64,000 nt of DNA from Desulfobacterales bacterium (lineage in GTDB: Bacteria > Desulfobacterota > Desulfobacteria > Desulfobacterales > Desulfosarcinaceae), in the NCBI GenBank assembly GCA_016218685.1, contig JACRDD010000042.1:1-64000 (forward strand), given 5' to 3'. The notes beneath the pieces were generated by a model. That model searched no databases and was not told where the DNA came from. It was given only the letters and a program-made list of their open reading frames with translations. Below are positions 27,298 through 35,432 of the stretch, piece after piece. The translations under genes were made by a program, and so were the position numbers. The first letter of the stretch is position 1. Each line of letters begins with the position of its first letter.

Positions 27298-27749
27298 TGG
27301 AACCACCTATTCTAAAGGCGGATCGACGACAAATCCTGAGTCGTGAATACCTTCTCCAACGGTTTTAATTGTCAGTTCCTAGTCGATCCGGTTACCGAAA
27401 AAACAAAGCCCAACCGATAACGGGGCGCTTCCTCCGGAAGAGAGAATCTAAGACAGCTCGAGATAGAGTAAACGCCAATTTCTCTAACCGCCAATGCATC
27501 AATTCCATGATCAGGTAGGTGCCATCTACCAAGTATCAGAATTAGCAATTGCGGCAGAAAGCAACAGGTAGAGAACACGATACTTAGGCTAATTGGCAAC
27601 GTGGAGTCAAGGATTCTCTAACGTCGTCTGAGGTTTCTATAGAAGGTTATGATTTTGTTAGAAATGCCCGGGGAAATTTGAATCGGGGATGGGCGTACGG
27701 ACAGTTTCCGGAACGCTGCGCCCATCCCCAGCAGTGCAGAGGCAAACAA
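27298..27749. other. Non-coding gap
   Basis: 452 bases between the PilZ start and the receiver-gene stop, visibly richer in A and T than the surroundings. Apart from the hairpin at 27685-27729 I see no RNA gene. A 75-codon open frame at 27372-27599 (minus) has no ribosome site or family resemblance. Confidence 0.5.
27685..27729 (-). terminator. Hairpin ending the TetR-SulP-phosphorelay operon
   Basis: GGGGATGGGCG (27685-27695) pairs perfectly over 11 bases with CGCCCATCCCC (27719-27729); the loop has 23 bases. It starts about 20 bases after the last stop of the operon. The tract beyond it on the minus strand (ATTCAAATTT) is only partly T-rich. Confidence 0.55.
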
Positions 27750-28178
27750 CTACCAGCCTTTGGTGGTCAGAATGCTTTTCAATTTTTGTTCTGTCTGTTT
27801 GGCCACCAGCACCATTTTGCGCGCCTGGGCGTTTTTGATCTTTTCAGTGAGCACATTCAGATCGGCGGGCTTTTCCACGAAATCCATGGCGCCCAGCTTC
27901 ATGGCCTCGACGCCTTTTTCCAGGGTGGCATGGCCGGTCAGCAGGATCACTTGCAAAGTCGGGTTTCTGGCCTTAATGGCCTTCAGGGTCTCGATGCCGT
28001 CCATGCCGGGCATCTTAAGGTCCAGGACGATGGCATCGTAAGTGCCGCTTTCCACCTCCTGCAATGCCGCCTGGGCCGAATCGGCAGTGGTCACTTGCAT
28101 GCCCCTGGCCGTCATGCGTTCGGACATCACCGTCAAAAAATCCTTCTCGTCATCCACCAACAAAATTTTTTCGGTCAT
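27750..28178 (-). CDS. Response regulator receiver protein (CheY-like)
   Basis: 142 residues, a single REC domain: acidic pair in LLVDDEKD, phospho-acceptor Asp in VLDLKMPG (near 55), Thr in LLTGHA and Lys in EKPAD. A C-terminal tail of about 20 residues is helical and Lys-rich, with no DNA-binding domain. It is the last gene of the operon, 49 bases after the kinase fragment. It probably passes phosphate or signals by protein contact. Confidence 0.88.
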   Translation of the reverse strand: MTEKILLVDDEKDFLTVMSERMTARGMQVTTADSAQAALQEVESGTYDAIVLDLKMPGMDGIETLKAIKARNPTLQVILLTGHATLEKGVEAMKLGAMDFVEKPADLNVLTEKIKNAQARKMVLVAKQTEQKLKSILTTKGW

Positions 28179-28227
28179 ATCATTGCTCCTTTCGACTGCG
28201 TGTCCGTCGGCCCTGTACTGGCCAAGG

Positions 28228-28884
28228 TCAGCGGTTGGATAGGGTTATTGCCATACACCCCAGGGTACCATCCAGATGGTATTCGGCACCCACGGCGTTT
28301 AAAAGGTCGGTTTCGTTCTCGCCGGGAAAATTAGCGGCTGCCGCCAGCCTGGCGGCATCCAAGGCTTCAAATTCAATGCGGCCACCGTCCGGTATCCTGG
28401 TCACCTTTACCGTGAGGGTTTTGCCGGACCCCATGTACTGCAGGCAGATGCTCAGACAGCGCCCCAAAAGGGTCAGCAGCAAATATGGGGCGGTGGTTAC
28501 CGGGATCGTAGCGCCTTCGGGACATACTTGCAGCGTCACCTGGCGCATGGCCGCCTCGCGCTGGGACAGGACGTTCAGCAGGGCCGCGATTTCATTCAGA
28601 TCGATGGCCTTGACAGGCTCATCCACGCTGTGGGCGAAGCGGTTGAGGTTTTTGATGATGCCGTCGGCCCGGGTGATCTGGTCCGCAATGCGGCCGGTAA
28701 CGGTTTTAAAGCGCGCCGGATCGATGGGCAGCCCTTTGTCGGCCATCTGCAAGTAGTCGTCCAGCAAGCCGGCATTCTCCTTGATAATGGCCAGGGCATT
28801 CTTGAGCTCGTGGGAGATGGAGGCCGTGGTGCGGCCGAAATAGGTCAGGCCGCTTTGTCCCACGCGATTCGGTCCAGCGTTCAT
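28228..28884 (-). CDS. Histidine-kinase dimerisation/phosphotransfer fragment without ATPase motifs
   Basis: 218 residues. The H-box SISHELKNALAIIKENAG (near residue 25) is intact. The following part has helical spacing like a HisKA domain, but the N-box Asn and the G1/G2 boxes (DxGxG, GxGxG) of the ATP-binding domain are missing, although the length is about right for such a domain. It may be a histidine phosphotransfer protein or a pseudokinase phosphorylated in trans by the neighbouring kinase. Its ATG overlaps the stop of the receiver gene upstream (ATGA). Confidence 0.75.
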   Translation of the reverse strand: MNAGPNRVGQSGLTYFGRTTASISHELKNALAIIKENAGLLDDYLQMADKGLPIDPARFKTVTGRIADQITRADGIIKNLNRFAHSVDEPVKAIDLNEIAALLNVLSQREAAMRQVTLQVCPEGATIPVTTAPYLLLTLLGRCLSICLQYMGSGKTLTVKVTRIPDGGRIEFEALDAARLAAAANFPGENETDLLNAVGAEYHLDGTLGCMAITLSNR

Positions 28885-29255
28885 TGGCTATTCCCCCTAT
28901 TCTTGGTCAGTTCACGCATCAGCCGGACCAGGTCCTCGATCTCCACGGGTTTGACCAGGTAGCATCGTTCACCGGATTCGCAGGCCACGGTTTCGAAATC
29001 TTTTTCCGATCCATACCCGGTCAAAAAGATGAACTTCATGTGGGGATAGAGCGCCTGCATGCGGGCTTTGAGTTCCAGGCCGCCGATCTTGGGCATCTTC
29101 AGGTCCAGCACCGCCAGATCGTAATGACTTTTGGCCGCGCATTCCAACGCCTCCTGGCCTGAATTCACCCAATCTGCCTCGATGCCGCGCATGTCCAGCC
29201 GTTCGGCCAGGGCCGAGGCCAGATCCGTTTCATCATCCACCAGCAGCACCCTCAT
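28881..29255 (-). CDS. Response regulator receiver protein (CheY-like)
   Basis: 124 residues, a bare REC domain: LLVDDETD, phospho-Asp in VLDLKMPK, Thr in LTGYG and Lys in VKPVE. There is no output domain. The start overlaps the kinase 3' end by 23 bases and the stop overlaps the kinase fragment by four, so all three are translationally coupled. It is likely an intermediate of a phosphorelay. Confidence 0.88.
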   Translation of the reverse strand: MRVLLVDDETDLASALAERLDMRGIEADWVNSGQEALECAAKSHYDLAVLDLKMPKIGGLELKARMQALYPHMKFIFLTGYGSEKDFETVACESGERCYLVKPVEIEDLVRLMRELTKNRGNSQ

Positions 29256-30996
29256 GGTTTCTCCCTTTCAAGATGCCAATGTCGGTCGGCAGGTGAATCG
29301 TAAAGCAAGTGCCCTTGCCCGCTTCACTCGTCACATCGATGCGTCCGCCGATCTCATGAACCAGGTTGTAGGTGATGGAGAGCCCCAGGCCGGTGCCCCC
29401 TTTGCCGGTTTTGGTCGAGAAAAACGGCTCGAAAATGCGATGGACATCCTCAGCCGGTATACCGCAGCCGTCGTCGCAAAAGCTCAAGACAACGCCTTGG
29501 GCGCCGTCTTCCGGCCGGACCTGGACCCGCAAATGACCGCCATCTTCAACTGCCGCGAAGGCATTGTTGACAATGTTGAGAAAGATCTGCTGGAGCTTGC
29601 CCCGGTCGCTGCGGATGGCGATCCAGGCAGGGGAGACATCCACATCAATGTGAATGTCGCGCACTTGAGCCTCTTTGTCTACAAAGCTGAAGACCTCCCG
29701 CACCAGTTCGTCCAGTTGCACATCCTCCACCGTGGCCTCGAGATTTCGGGCAAAGGTAAGCAGCCGTTTGGTAATTTTACCGGCCCGTTTCACCGATCCC
29801 AGGATGGAATCCACCAGGCCTATGAGCTTGGCGTCACCGGCATACAACTGCTTGATGGTGAACAGATCCTTGATGAGCCCGGCTTTCTCGTTGATGATGG
29901 CCAGTGGGTTGTTGATCTCATGGGCCACACTGGCGGCCATGCGGCCGATGCTGGCAAGCTTGTTGCTGTACTCCAGGTGATGCAGGCTCATGAGCCTTTT
30001 TTCGTCGGCCAGGTGAATGTTATGCACCATGTAAGTGGCGGTACCCAGGATAACGCCTAAGATCAGCGTAACGCTGAAGACCAGAAAGAGAATGAGTTCC
30101 AGGCGCGTGCGGTGCCAGCCGCGCATGAGGTCCTGCTGCTTCTTGACGATCATCAGGATAAAGGGCGTATCCTCTATGAAGCAGTAACCGATCTGCAGCC
30201 GTTCACCGGTTTCGTTGACCCCATACACCACCTGGGTGGACGGATGGTATTCGGGCACAGGCAAACTCATGGTTTCGAGCACGCTTCCGAAGGTGCGCGA
30301 ATGGGTCTGGAGAACGCCGCGGCCATTGACCATGAAGGCATCCCCCAAACCACCCAGCTCCATGTTGGCCAAAAGGTCCTCGAAAGGCCCGATGCCCAGG
30401 GAGGCCCGCAGCACCTGGAACGACCCGTTGGACATGTTCTGGCGCACGGCGATGATCATATGCGGCACCTGGCGAAATCCCAGGAAGACATCGCTGACAT
30501 AGACGCCCCGGTCCACCACCATCTGGAACCAGGCCTGCTCGTGGTAATCTTTGTCCTGGAGGCTGAATGGCCCGACATAGGTCTCTTGTTGACCATCGGC
30601 GCCTATGACCCCCAGATCCATGAAGCCGCCACCGAAGCTTTTTTGCAGCCCCTCCAGAATGGTGGCCAGACGCGCCGGGTCGGTGAGCGCCTGAGGCGGG
30701 TTGTCCCGCACGATGAAATCCAGAGCCGCCCTGCGCTCGGCCAGGAAAAAACCCACCACCCGGCGGGTGTTGGAAACCAGCCGAGCGGCCCGCAACCGAA
30801 ACTCCGATTCAAAGGCCTGCTCAGTCACCTTATAATCCACCAGGGTGATGAAGATCAGTGGAAGCAAGGAGACGATACCCGTGAGCAGCACGGACCACTT
30901 CCAGATGCGCCGGTAGTTGAACAGGTAGCGGGAAGTGCCGGGTGAATCGGGGCGCACCTTCCAGAAATCCGGTTTTATGCTGGACAACAGGTTCAT
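29233..30996 (-). CDS. Membrane sensor histidine kinase with periplasmic sensor domain
   Basis: 587 residues from ATG 30996 (a TTG seven codons earlier is possible). There is a membrane helix near 35-55, a periplasmic double-Cache-like sensor of about 240 residues, a second helix near 300-325, then HisKA with VAHEINNPLAII (near 365) and a full HATPase: N-box NIVNNAFAAV, DDGCGIP, and GGTGLGLSI. It is an active kinase by motif content. It shares an operon with SulP and two receivers, so it may sense an anion or a metabolite linked to that transporter. Confidence 0.9.
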   Translation of the reverse strand: MNLLSSIKPDFWKVRPDSPGTSRYLFNYRRIWKWSVLLTGIVSLLPLIFITLVDYKVTEQAFESEFRLRAARLVSNTRRVVGFFLAERRAALDFIVRDNPPQALTDPARLATILEGLQKSFGGGFMDLGVIGADGQQETYVGPFSLQDKDYHEQAWFQMVVDRGVYVSDVFLGFRQVPHMIIAVRQNMSNGSFQVLRASLGIGPFEDLLANMELGGLGDAFMVNGRGVLQTHSRTFGSVLETMSLPVPEYHPSTQVVYGVNETGERLQIGYCFIEDTPFILMIVKKQQDLMRGWHRTRLELILFLVFSVTLILGVILGTATYMVHNIHLADEKRLMSLHHLEYSNKLASIGRMAASVAHEINNPLAIINEKAGLIKDLFTIKQLYAGDAKLIGLVDSILGSVKRAGKITKRLLTFARNLEATVEDVQLDELVREVFSFVDKEAQVRDIHIDVDVSPAWIAIRSDRGKLQQIFLNIVNNAFAAVEDGGHLRVQVRPEDGAQGVVLSFCDDGCGIPAEDVHRIFEPFFSTKTGKGGTGLGLSITYNLVHEIGGRIDVTSEAGKGTCFTIHLPTDIGILKGRNHEGAAGG

Positions 30997-31061
30997 GCTT
31001 TCTCTTTCGGAGCCCAACCCTCAGCAGAGGACCTATTCCTCATCCATTTCCAAGCTGCACT

Positions 31062-32288
31062 CTACCCGCGCGCCATATTCTTCTGTTTGATCTTCTCGTT
31101 GGCCCGCCGGATGGTGGCGCTCAGCTCTTCCACATCCACCGGCTTTTGCAGATACGCGAAGGCCCCCAGGCCCATGCAAGTGTTACGATCGGCCTCGGAA
31201 CCGTGGCCGGTGAGAATGATCACCTCGATCTCCGGCTGGCTCTCCTTGACCCGGCGCAGCACTTCGATGCCATCGATGCCCGGCATCTTGAGATCCAGGA
31301 TCATCACGTCGGGTTCGTCTTCGCGCACCACCTCCAGGGCCGATTCGCCGTCGTAGGCCACGGCCGAACCCAGGTCGCGCATGAGCAACCGCTCGGATAA
31401 GGTCTGCACGAACTCCCGTTCGTCATCCACCAGAAGTATTTTGGAAGGCATATTAAAATCCTGTCTGCGGTAAATATCCGCCTGGTAGAAACCGGGCCCC
31501 ACCTTGGTCTCGACCGCTTGAACGCCGGCCACCTTGCCGGCGATGGTCTTCAGCTCACTCTCCAGCCGGCTGAGCATCAGCACATGCTTGTTGATGGTCA
31601 ACTCCACCCGCCCTTCCCTGGCCTGGACCCCCACCTGATGGCCCTCCTGCACCAGAGCCGCCTCCACCTGGGCTGCCAGCAGGAAATCTTCCACTGCCCG
31701 CTGGCCGCGGCTGGTCATGCGCACCACGGAAGAAGCGGCATTCTGGGCAATGGCGTCGGCGATCTCCTGGGCTTCCATCTTGTCGGTGGGCAGCACCATG
31801 TCGTAGAGCGCGGGAGCCCAGGGATCCTGAGTATGATGCAGCGCAAGGACCCAGGCGGCGCGGTCTTCTTCCTGTTTGTGAATCAATTTGAGCGCCTCGT
31901 TCTCCTTGACCTGCAGCGTCTTGGCCGCCGTGGCCACGCGTGACTTGAGATCGGCGATGAGGCAGACCCGCAGCACATGGCTGATCTCTTTGGGGATCAG
32001 ATGGCCGGCAAACCCGTGGATCACCAGGTTATCGGCCGCCAAGGTGCGTGCCATGGCCATACGCAGGTGGGCCATGGCACGCTCCCGCTCGTGGGTGAAT
32101 TTGTTGAACACCGAGGTGCGCGCCGAAAAAGCGCGCTCGATTTTGGTTTCGGGAATTCCCGACTGCCGGCTGGCCGCCGCAACGAGTTCGGTGTCGCTCA
32201 CCAGTCGATATCCGGTTTGAGCGCTCAGGGCGCGCACCACCGCTTCTTCATTGCAAAACGTTCCGCTAAAAATGGTAATGACCGACAT
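31062..32288 (-). CDS. Cytidylate-kinase-like domain fused to response regulator receiver
   Basis: 408 residues. Residues 1-200 resemble the cytidylate-kinase-like family (ITIFSG start, ELV and VIHGFAGH strands), but the P-loop reads SGTFCNEEAV without GKS/GKT, so nucleotide kinase activity is doubtful. A small domain (205-270) follows, then a REC domain (about 280-400) with LLVDDEREF, LDLKMPG and QKPVD. An internal ATG at 31451 with AGGA seven bases upstream could start a free receiver. It lies 22 bases after sulP. It is perhaps a nucleotide- or redox-sensing input to the phosphorelay. Confidence 0.82.
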   Translation of the reverse strand: MSVITIFSGTFCNEEAVVRALSAQTGYRLVSDTELVAAASRQSGIPETKIERAFSARTSVFNKFTHERERAMAHLRMAMARTLAADNLVIHGFAGHLIPKEISHVLRVCLIADLKSRVATAAKTLQVKENEALKLIHKQEEDRAAWVLALHHTQDPWAPALYDMVLPTDKMEAQEIADAIAQNAASSVVRMTSRGQRAVEDFLLAAQVEAALVQEGHQVGVQAREGRVELTINKHVLMLSRLESELKTIAGKVAGVQAVETKVGPGFYQADIYRRQDFNMPSKILLVDDEREFVQTLSERLLMRDLGSAVAYDGESALEVVREDEPDVMILDLKMPGIDGIEVLRRVKESQPEIEVIILTGHGSEADRNTCMGLGAFAYLQKPVDVEELSATIRRANEKIKQKNMARG

Positions 32289-32310
32289 GTGCTTCTCCCC
32301 TTGACGGCGA

Positions 32311-34446
32311 TTAGTTCTCCACTGCTAAATGGCAAACGGTGAGCAACGGACAGGCCTGCTCCGCGCTCTGACGATGGGATTCGGGATGCACCGCCGTAAT
32401 GGCTTTTTCCATGGTCGGGAAGATATGGTCTTCGCCGATCTTCTCCGGCAGGTGCGTCCGCCGAAACACCTTTAGCACTTCTTCGTTGACCCCGCTCAAC
32501 GAAATGTCTACCCCCGCGCTGCGGATGCGGTCCACCAGCAGGGAGAGCGTCTCTTCCCCCGAGGCGTCGATATCGTTGATGCCGTTGGATACCAGGATGA
32601 TATGCTTCAAACCGGGCTTGGCGCGCATGATCTCCATCATCTTGTCTTCCAGGTAACTGGAGTTGGCGAAGAAGAGCGGCCCGTCGAAACGCACCATGGC
32701 CACATGCTCGCACTCTTTTAACCCGTGGGTGGAAACGCAGCGCAAGGCATCGTCTGCAGCCCGCGCCAGGGATACCACTTTGGGGCGCATGCTCTTATAC
32801 AAAAAAACGCCCAGAGACAACACCACGCCGATCATGATGCCCTTGTCCAGATGGGGCGCGAAGGCCAACGTGGCGATGAAGGAGATGATAGAGATGGCGC
32901 CGTCGTACCACTTGGCATGCCAGGCATGCACGAAGCCCGTTATATTGACCAATCCGATAACGGCCATCATGATTACGGCCGCCAGAACCGATTGGGGCAA
33001 ATGGTAGAGCAGCGGCGTGAAGAACAGCAGGGCGACCACCACCATCAGACTAGTGAAAACGCTGGAAAGGCCTGTGACCGCCCCGGCCTGGAGATTGACC
33101 GCCGATCTGGAAAAAGATCCGGAAGTCGGATAGCCCTTGCCGATAGCGCCGAACAAGTTGGCCAACCCCTGGCCGATCAGCTCCTGATTGGGATCGAGCC
33201 GCTGGCCGGTCTTGCCGGCCATGGCCTTGGCGATGGAGATGGCCTCCATGAAGCCCAGCAGGGAGATGATGGCTGCAAATGGGAACAAACGGCCTATGAT
33301 GGCCAAATCCAGCTTGGGCATCGAAAAGGCGGGTAACCCCTTGGGTATGTCGCCTACTACCGATCCGCCGCCGTTCATGACGATGCGGTCCGTTGCCAGG
33401 ACACTATTGCCGACGCGGATGTGCCAGCGACGGCCGTCGGTCGGGGTACCGGCGGGCAACTCCTCTTCGGGATAAAAAACCAAAGAGCCGCCGTTTTGGC
33501 GCGCGGCCCTGAAGATCATGGTGCGCAACGCTTTCCGGGCCGCCTGGGCTTGATCCTTCAATTTTTGCATGCGGACCTGAATCACTTCGACATCGTGGCG
33601 CGCATCGATGACCCCAACATCATTATGGGATTCGCCGGCCGCGGTCAGGTTTTGATAAATATCGGTCCGCTCCTTGGTAAGCCCGGCCATTTCCTGCGTG
33701 GCTGCGTTGAATTGGGCGATCAGCGCCTGGGCCTTGGATGAATCGATCGCCGAGACGTTAATGGCCTGGTTATGCTCGAATCCGGTGGTCCAGGAGATCA
33801 GGGTGGTGACCACCACGGCCACCAGCACGTTGGGGATGCGCGGTGCAATCTTTTTCAGCCCGTACATGATGCCGAAGGCAAACACGCCCATGAAGAGCGT
33901 CGGCCAGTGGATATAGTGGCCGGCGGCCTGGATCACGCGCCAAATGGTTTCGTAGTGATGCTTGGCCTCGTCCACGTTCACGCCGAACATTTTGGAAAGC
34001 TGGGAGGAGGCGATGATGATGGCGGCCGCGTTGGTAAACCCGTTGACGACTGGATGGGAGAGGAAATTCACGACCAGCCCGAGACGCAAAATGCCTAAGC
34101 TGAGCTGAAAGAGCCCCACCATCATCGCGAGCATGATCGCATAGGCAATATATCCCTCGCTGCCGGCGGTTGCCAGGGGCTCCAGCGATGCCGCGGTCAT
34201 CAGCGACACCACGGCCACCGGCCCGGTGGCCAGTTGCCGGCTGGAACCGAACAGGGCCGCCAGCATGGGCGGCAGGAATGACGCATAGAGGCCGTAGTAG
34301 GCCGGCAGCCCGGCCAGTTGGGCATAAGCCATGGACTGGGGGATCAACACCAGGGCCACGGTCATCCCGGCGATGGCGTCGGCCTTGAGCGCGCCCAAGT
34401 CGTAATCCTTGAACCATTTGATGAAGGGAAAAATCTTGCCAACCAT
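32311..34446 (-). CDS. SulP family anion transporter with STAS domain and large insert
   Basis: 711 residues from ATG 34446, two bases after the tetR stop; the longer frame is not used. The SulP start region (AGMTVALVLIPQSMAYAQLAG) and about ten helices are present, with GDIPKGLPAF and GSFSRSAVN motifs, then a C-terminal STAS domain (GINDIDASGEETL near 620). Residues about 225-362 are an insert of roughly 137 residues, part coiled coil and part soluble, not found in classical SulP proteins. Substrate may be sulfate, bicarbonate or a dicarboxylate. The STAS domain and operon suggest regulated transport. Confidence 0.9.
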   Translation of the reverse strand: MVGKIFPFIKWFKDYDLGALKADAIAGMTVALVLIPQSMAYAQLAGLPAYYGLYASFLPPMLAALFGSSRQLATGPVAVVSLMTAASLEPLATAGSEGYIAYAIMLAMMVGLFQLSLGILRLGLVVNFLSHPVVNGFTNAAAIIIASSQLSKMFGVNVDEAKHHYETIWRVIQAAGHYIHWPTLFMGVFAFGIMYGLKKIAPRIPNVLVAVVVTTLISWTTGFEHNQAINVSAIDSSKAQALIAQFNAATQEMAGLTKERTDIYQNLTAAGESHNDVGVIDARHDVEVIQVRMQKLKDQAQAARKALRTMIFRAARQNGGSLVFYPEEELPAGTPTDGRRWHIRVGNSVLATDRIVMNGGGSVVGDIPKGLPAFSMPKLDLAIIGRLFPFAAIISLLGFMEAISIAKAMAGKTGQRLDPNQELIGQGLANLFGAIGKGYPTSGSFSRSAVNLQAGAVTGLSSVFTSLMVVVALLFFTPLLYHLPQSVLAAVIMMAVIGLVNITGFVHAWHAKWYDGAISIISFIATLAFAPHLDKGIMIGVVLSLGVFLYKSMRPKVVSLARAADDALRCVSTHGLKECEHVAMVRFDGPLFFANSSYLEDKMMEIMRAKPGLKHIILVSNGINDIDASGEETLSLLVDRIRSAGVDISLSGVNEEVLKVFRRTHLPEKIGEDHIFPTMEKAITAVHPESHRQSAEQACPLLTVCHLAVEN

Positions 34447-34448
34447 CT

Positions 34449-35048
34449 TCAACTCCTGAACTCTGAAGGATTTTTTCGCAACAGGACGCGGCACGACTGG
34501 ACCACATCCTCGTACAGCACGCCTGCGTCGTACAACCGATAGGTGTGAAAACGGATCAAGCCATCCACCATGGTAAAAAGGATCATGGCCATGCGCCGGG
34601 CCGGCATTTCGCGGATGGAGCCATCCTTTTGGCCGGCCAGGATCGCCTGCTCGAATATATCGATCAGGCAGTCGTAGATCGCCTCCAGGCAGTCGCGGCA
34701 TTCGGGGTTCACCTGGGCCAGTTCGTAGGCGTCGTGGCGGTGGAGCAGCATGAAGCGATCCTCCATCTGGGAGGCCATTTGCAGGTAAAATGCGATGGCC
34801 TGCTCCACCATGTCCAAACCAGAGGAAAACTGGTGCTCATTGCGGTAACGCGAGAACAGGGCGACGATATCCTCCCGGAAAGCCTTCAAGATGGCAAGGA
34901 AGAGCGCCTCCTTGGTGCTGTAGTGATAAAAGATGGTCCCCTGGGCCACGCCGCTGATCTTGGCCAGCTCGGCCATCGAGGCGTCTTTGTACCCCTTGAT
35001 GGCCAGCAGGTGGGTGGCGACCTGTAAGATATCCTCTTTGCGCGACAT
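34449..35048 (-). CDS. TetR family transcriptional regulator
   Basis: 199 residues. The N-terminal HTH is MAELAKISGVAQGTIFYHY (residues 25-43), standard for TetR. The C-terminal ligand domain is diverse. The ATG is only eight bases past a TATAAA box, so the transcript is nearly leaderless. A perfect palindrome overlies the promoter, which points to autoregulation. It leads the operon and its stop lies two bases before the sulP ATG, so it likely controls the whole set. Confidence 0.93.
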   Translation of the reverse strand: MSRKEDILQVATHLLAIKGYKDASMAELAKISGVAQGTIFYHYSTKEALFLAILKAFREDIVALFSRYRNEHQFSSGLDMVEQAIAFYLQMASQMEDRFMLLHRHDAYELAQVNPECRDCLEAIYDCLIDIFEQAILAGQKDGSIREMPARRMAMILFTMVDGLIRFHTYRLYDAGVLYEDVVQSCRVLLRKNPSEFRS

Positions 35049-35056
35049 AGATAACC

Positions 35057-35087
35057 TTTATACTGAGTACTCAGTCAGTTTTTCCAA
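35057..35087 (-). promoter_or_regulatory. TetR operon promoter with palindromic operator
   Basis: On the minus strand TTGGAA (35087-35082) and TATAAA (35062-35057) are 19 bases apart. Between them, ACTGAGTACTCAGT (35062-35075) is a perfect 14-base palindrome, very like known TetR-family operators. The tetR ATG follows eight bases past the -10. Confidence 0.6.
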
Positions 35088-35133
35088 TCTTTATTTAATT
35101 GCCCGGCGGATGTCAACAGGATTTTCTGATGTA

Positions 35134-35162
35134 TTGCCAATCCTGGCGAGATCACTTATAAA
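35134..35162 (+). promoter_or_regulatory. Sigma-70-like promoter for ywbE
   Basis: TTGCCA (35134-35139), a 17-base spacer and TATAAA (35157-35162) match the consensus at five of six positions each. The predicted start of transcription is about 28 bases before ywbE. Confidence 0.55.
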
Positions 35163-35196
35163 ATCCATATCTATTGTATAAGGAGCACCAATTATC

Positions 35197-35394
35197 ATGG
35201 GCGCCAATGACCGCAGCGATATTCGTCCGGGTATGGATGTTGAGATCGTTCTGAAGCAAGACCAACGCTCGGGCCGCCTGACCCGCGGCATCTTCCGGGA
35301 TCTGCTGACCCGCTCACCCCATCACCCCCATGGTATCAAAGTGCGTCTGGAGGACGGACAGGTCGGACGCGTGAAACATATCCTCACCCTTTAG
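35197..35394 (+). CDS. YwbE family protein
   Basis: 65 residues, the normal length of this small family. The pattern RSDIRPGMDVEIVLKQDQ, SGxLTRGI and HPHGIKVRLEDGQVGRVK is characteristic. The protein is a small beta-barrel-like domain (KOW/OB type) with no assigned function. AGGAG lies ten bases before the ATG. It is 38 bases before the helicase fusion and may share its transcript. Confidence 0.88.
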   Translation: MGANDRSDIRPGMDVEIVLKQDQRSGRLTRGIFRDLLTRSPHHPHGIKVRLEDGQVGRVKHILTL

Positions 35395-35432
35395 GAGCAG
35401 GGGCGTATGGCCATACGCCCCTACCGGACACC

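Noticed and set aside
27372-27599. 75-codon minus-strand frame in the AT-rich gap
   Set aside because: No ribosome site and no recognisable protein pattern.
34447-34701. N-terminal extension of the SulP frame
   Set aside because: Overlaps tetR in another frame; SulP similarity starts at 34446.
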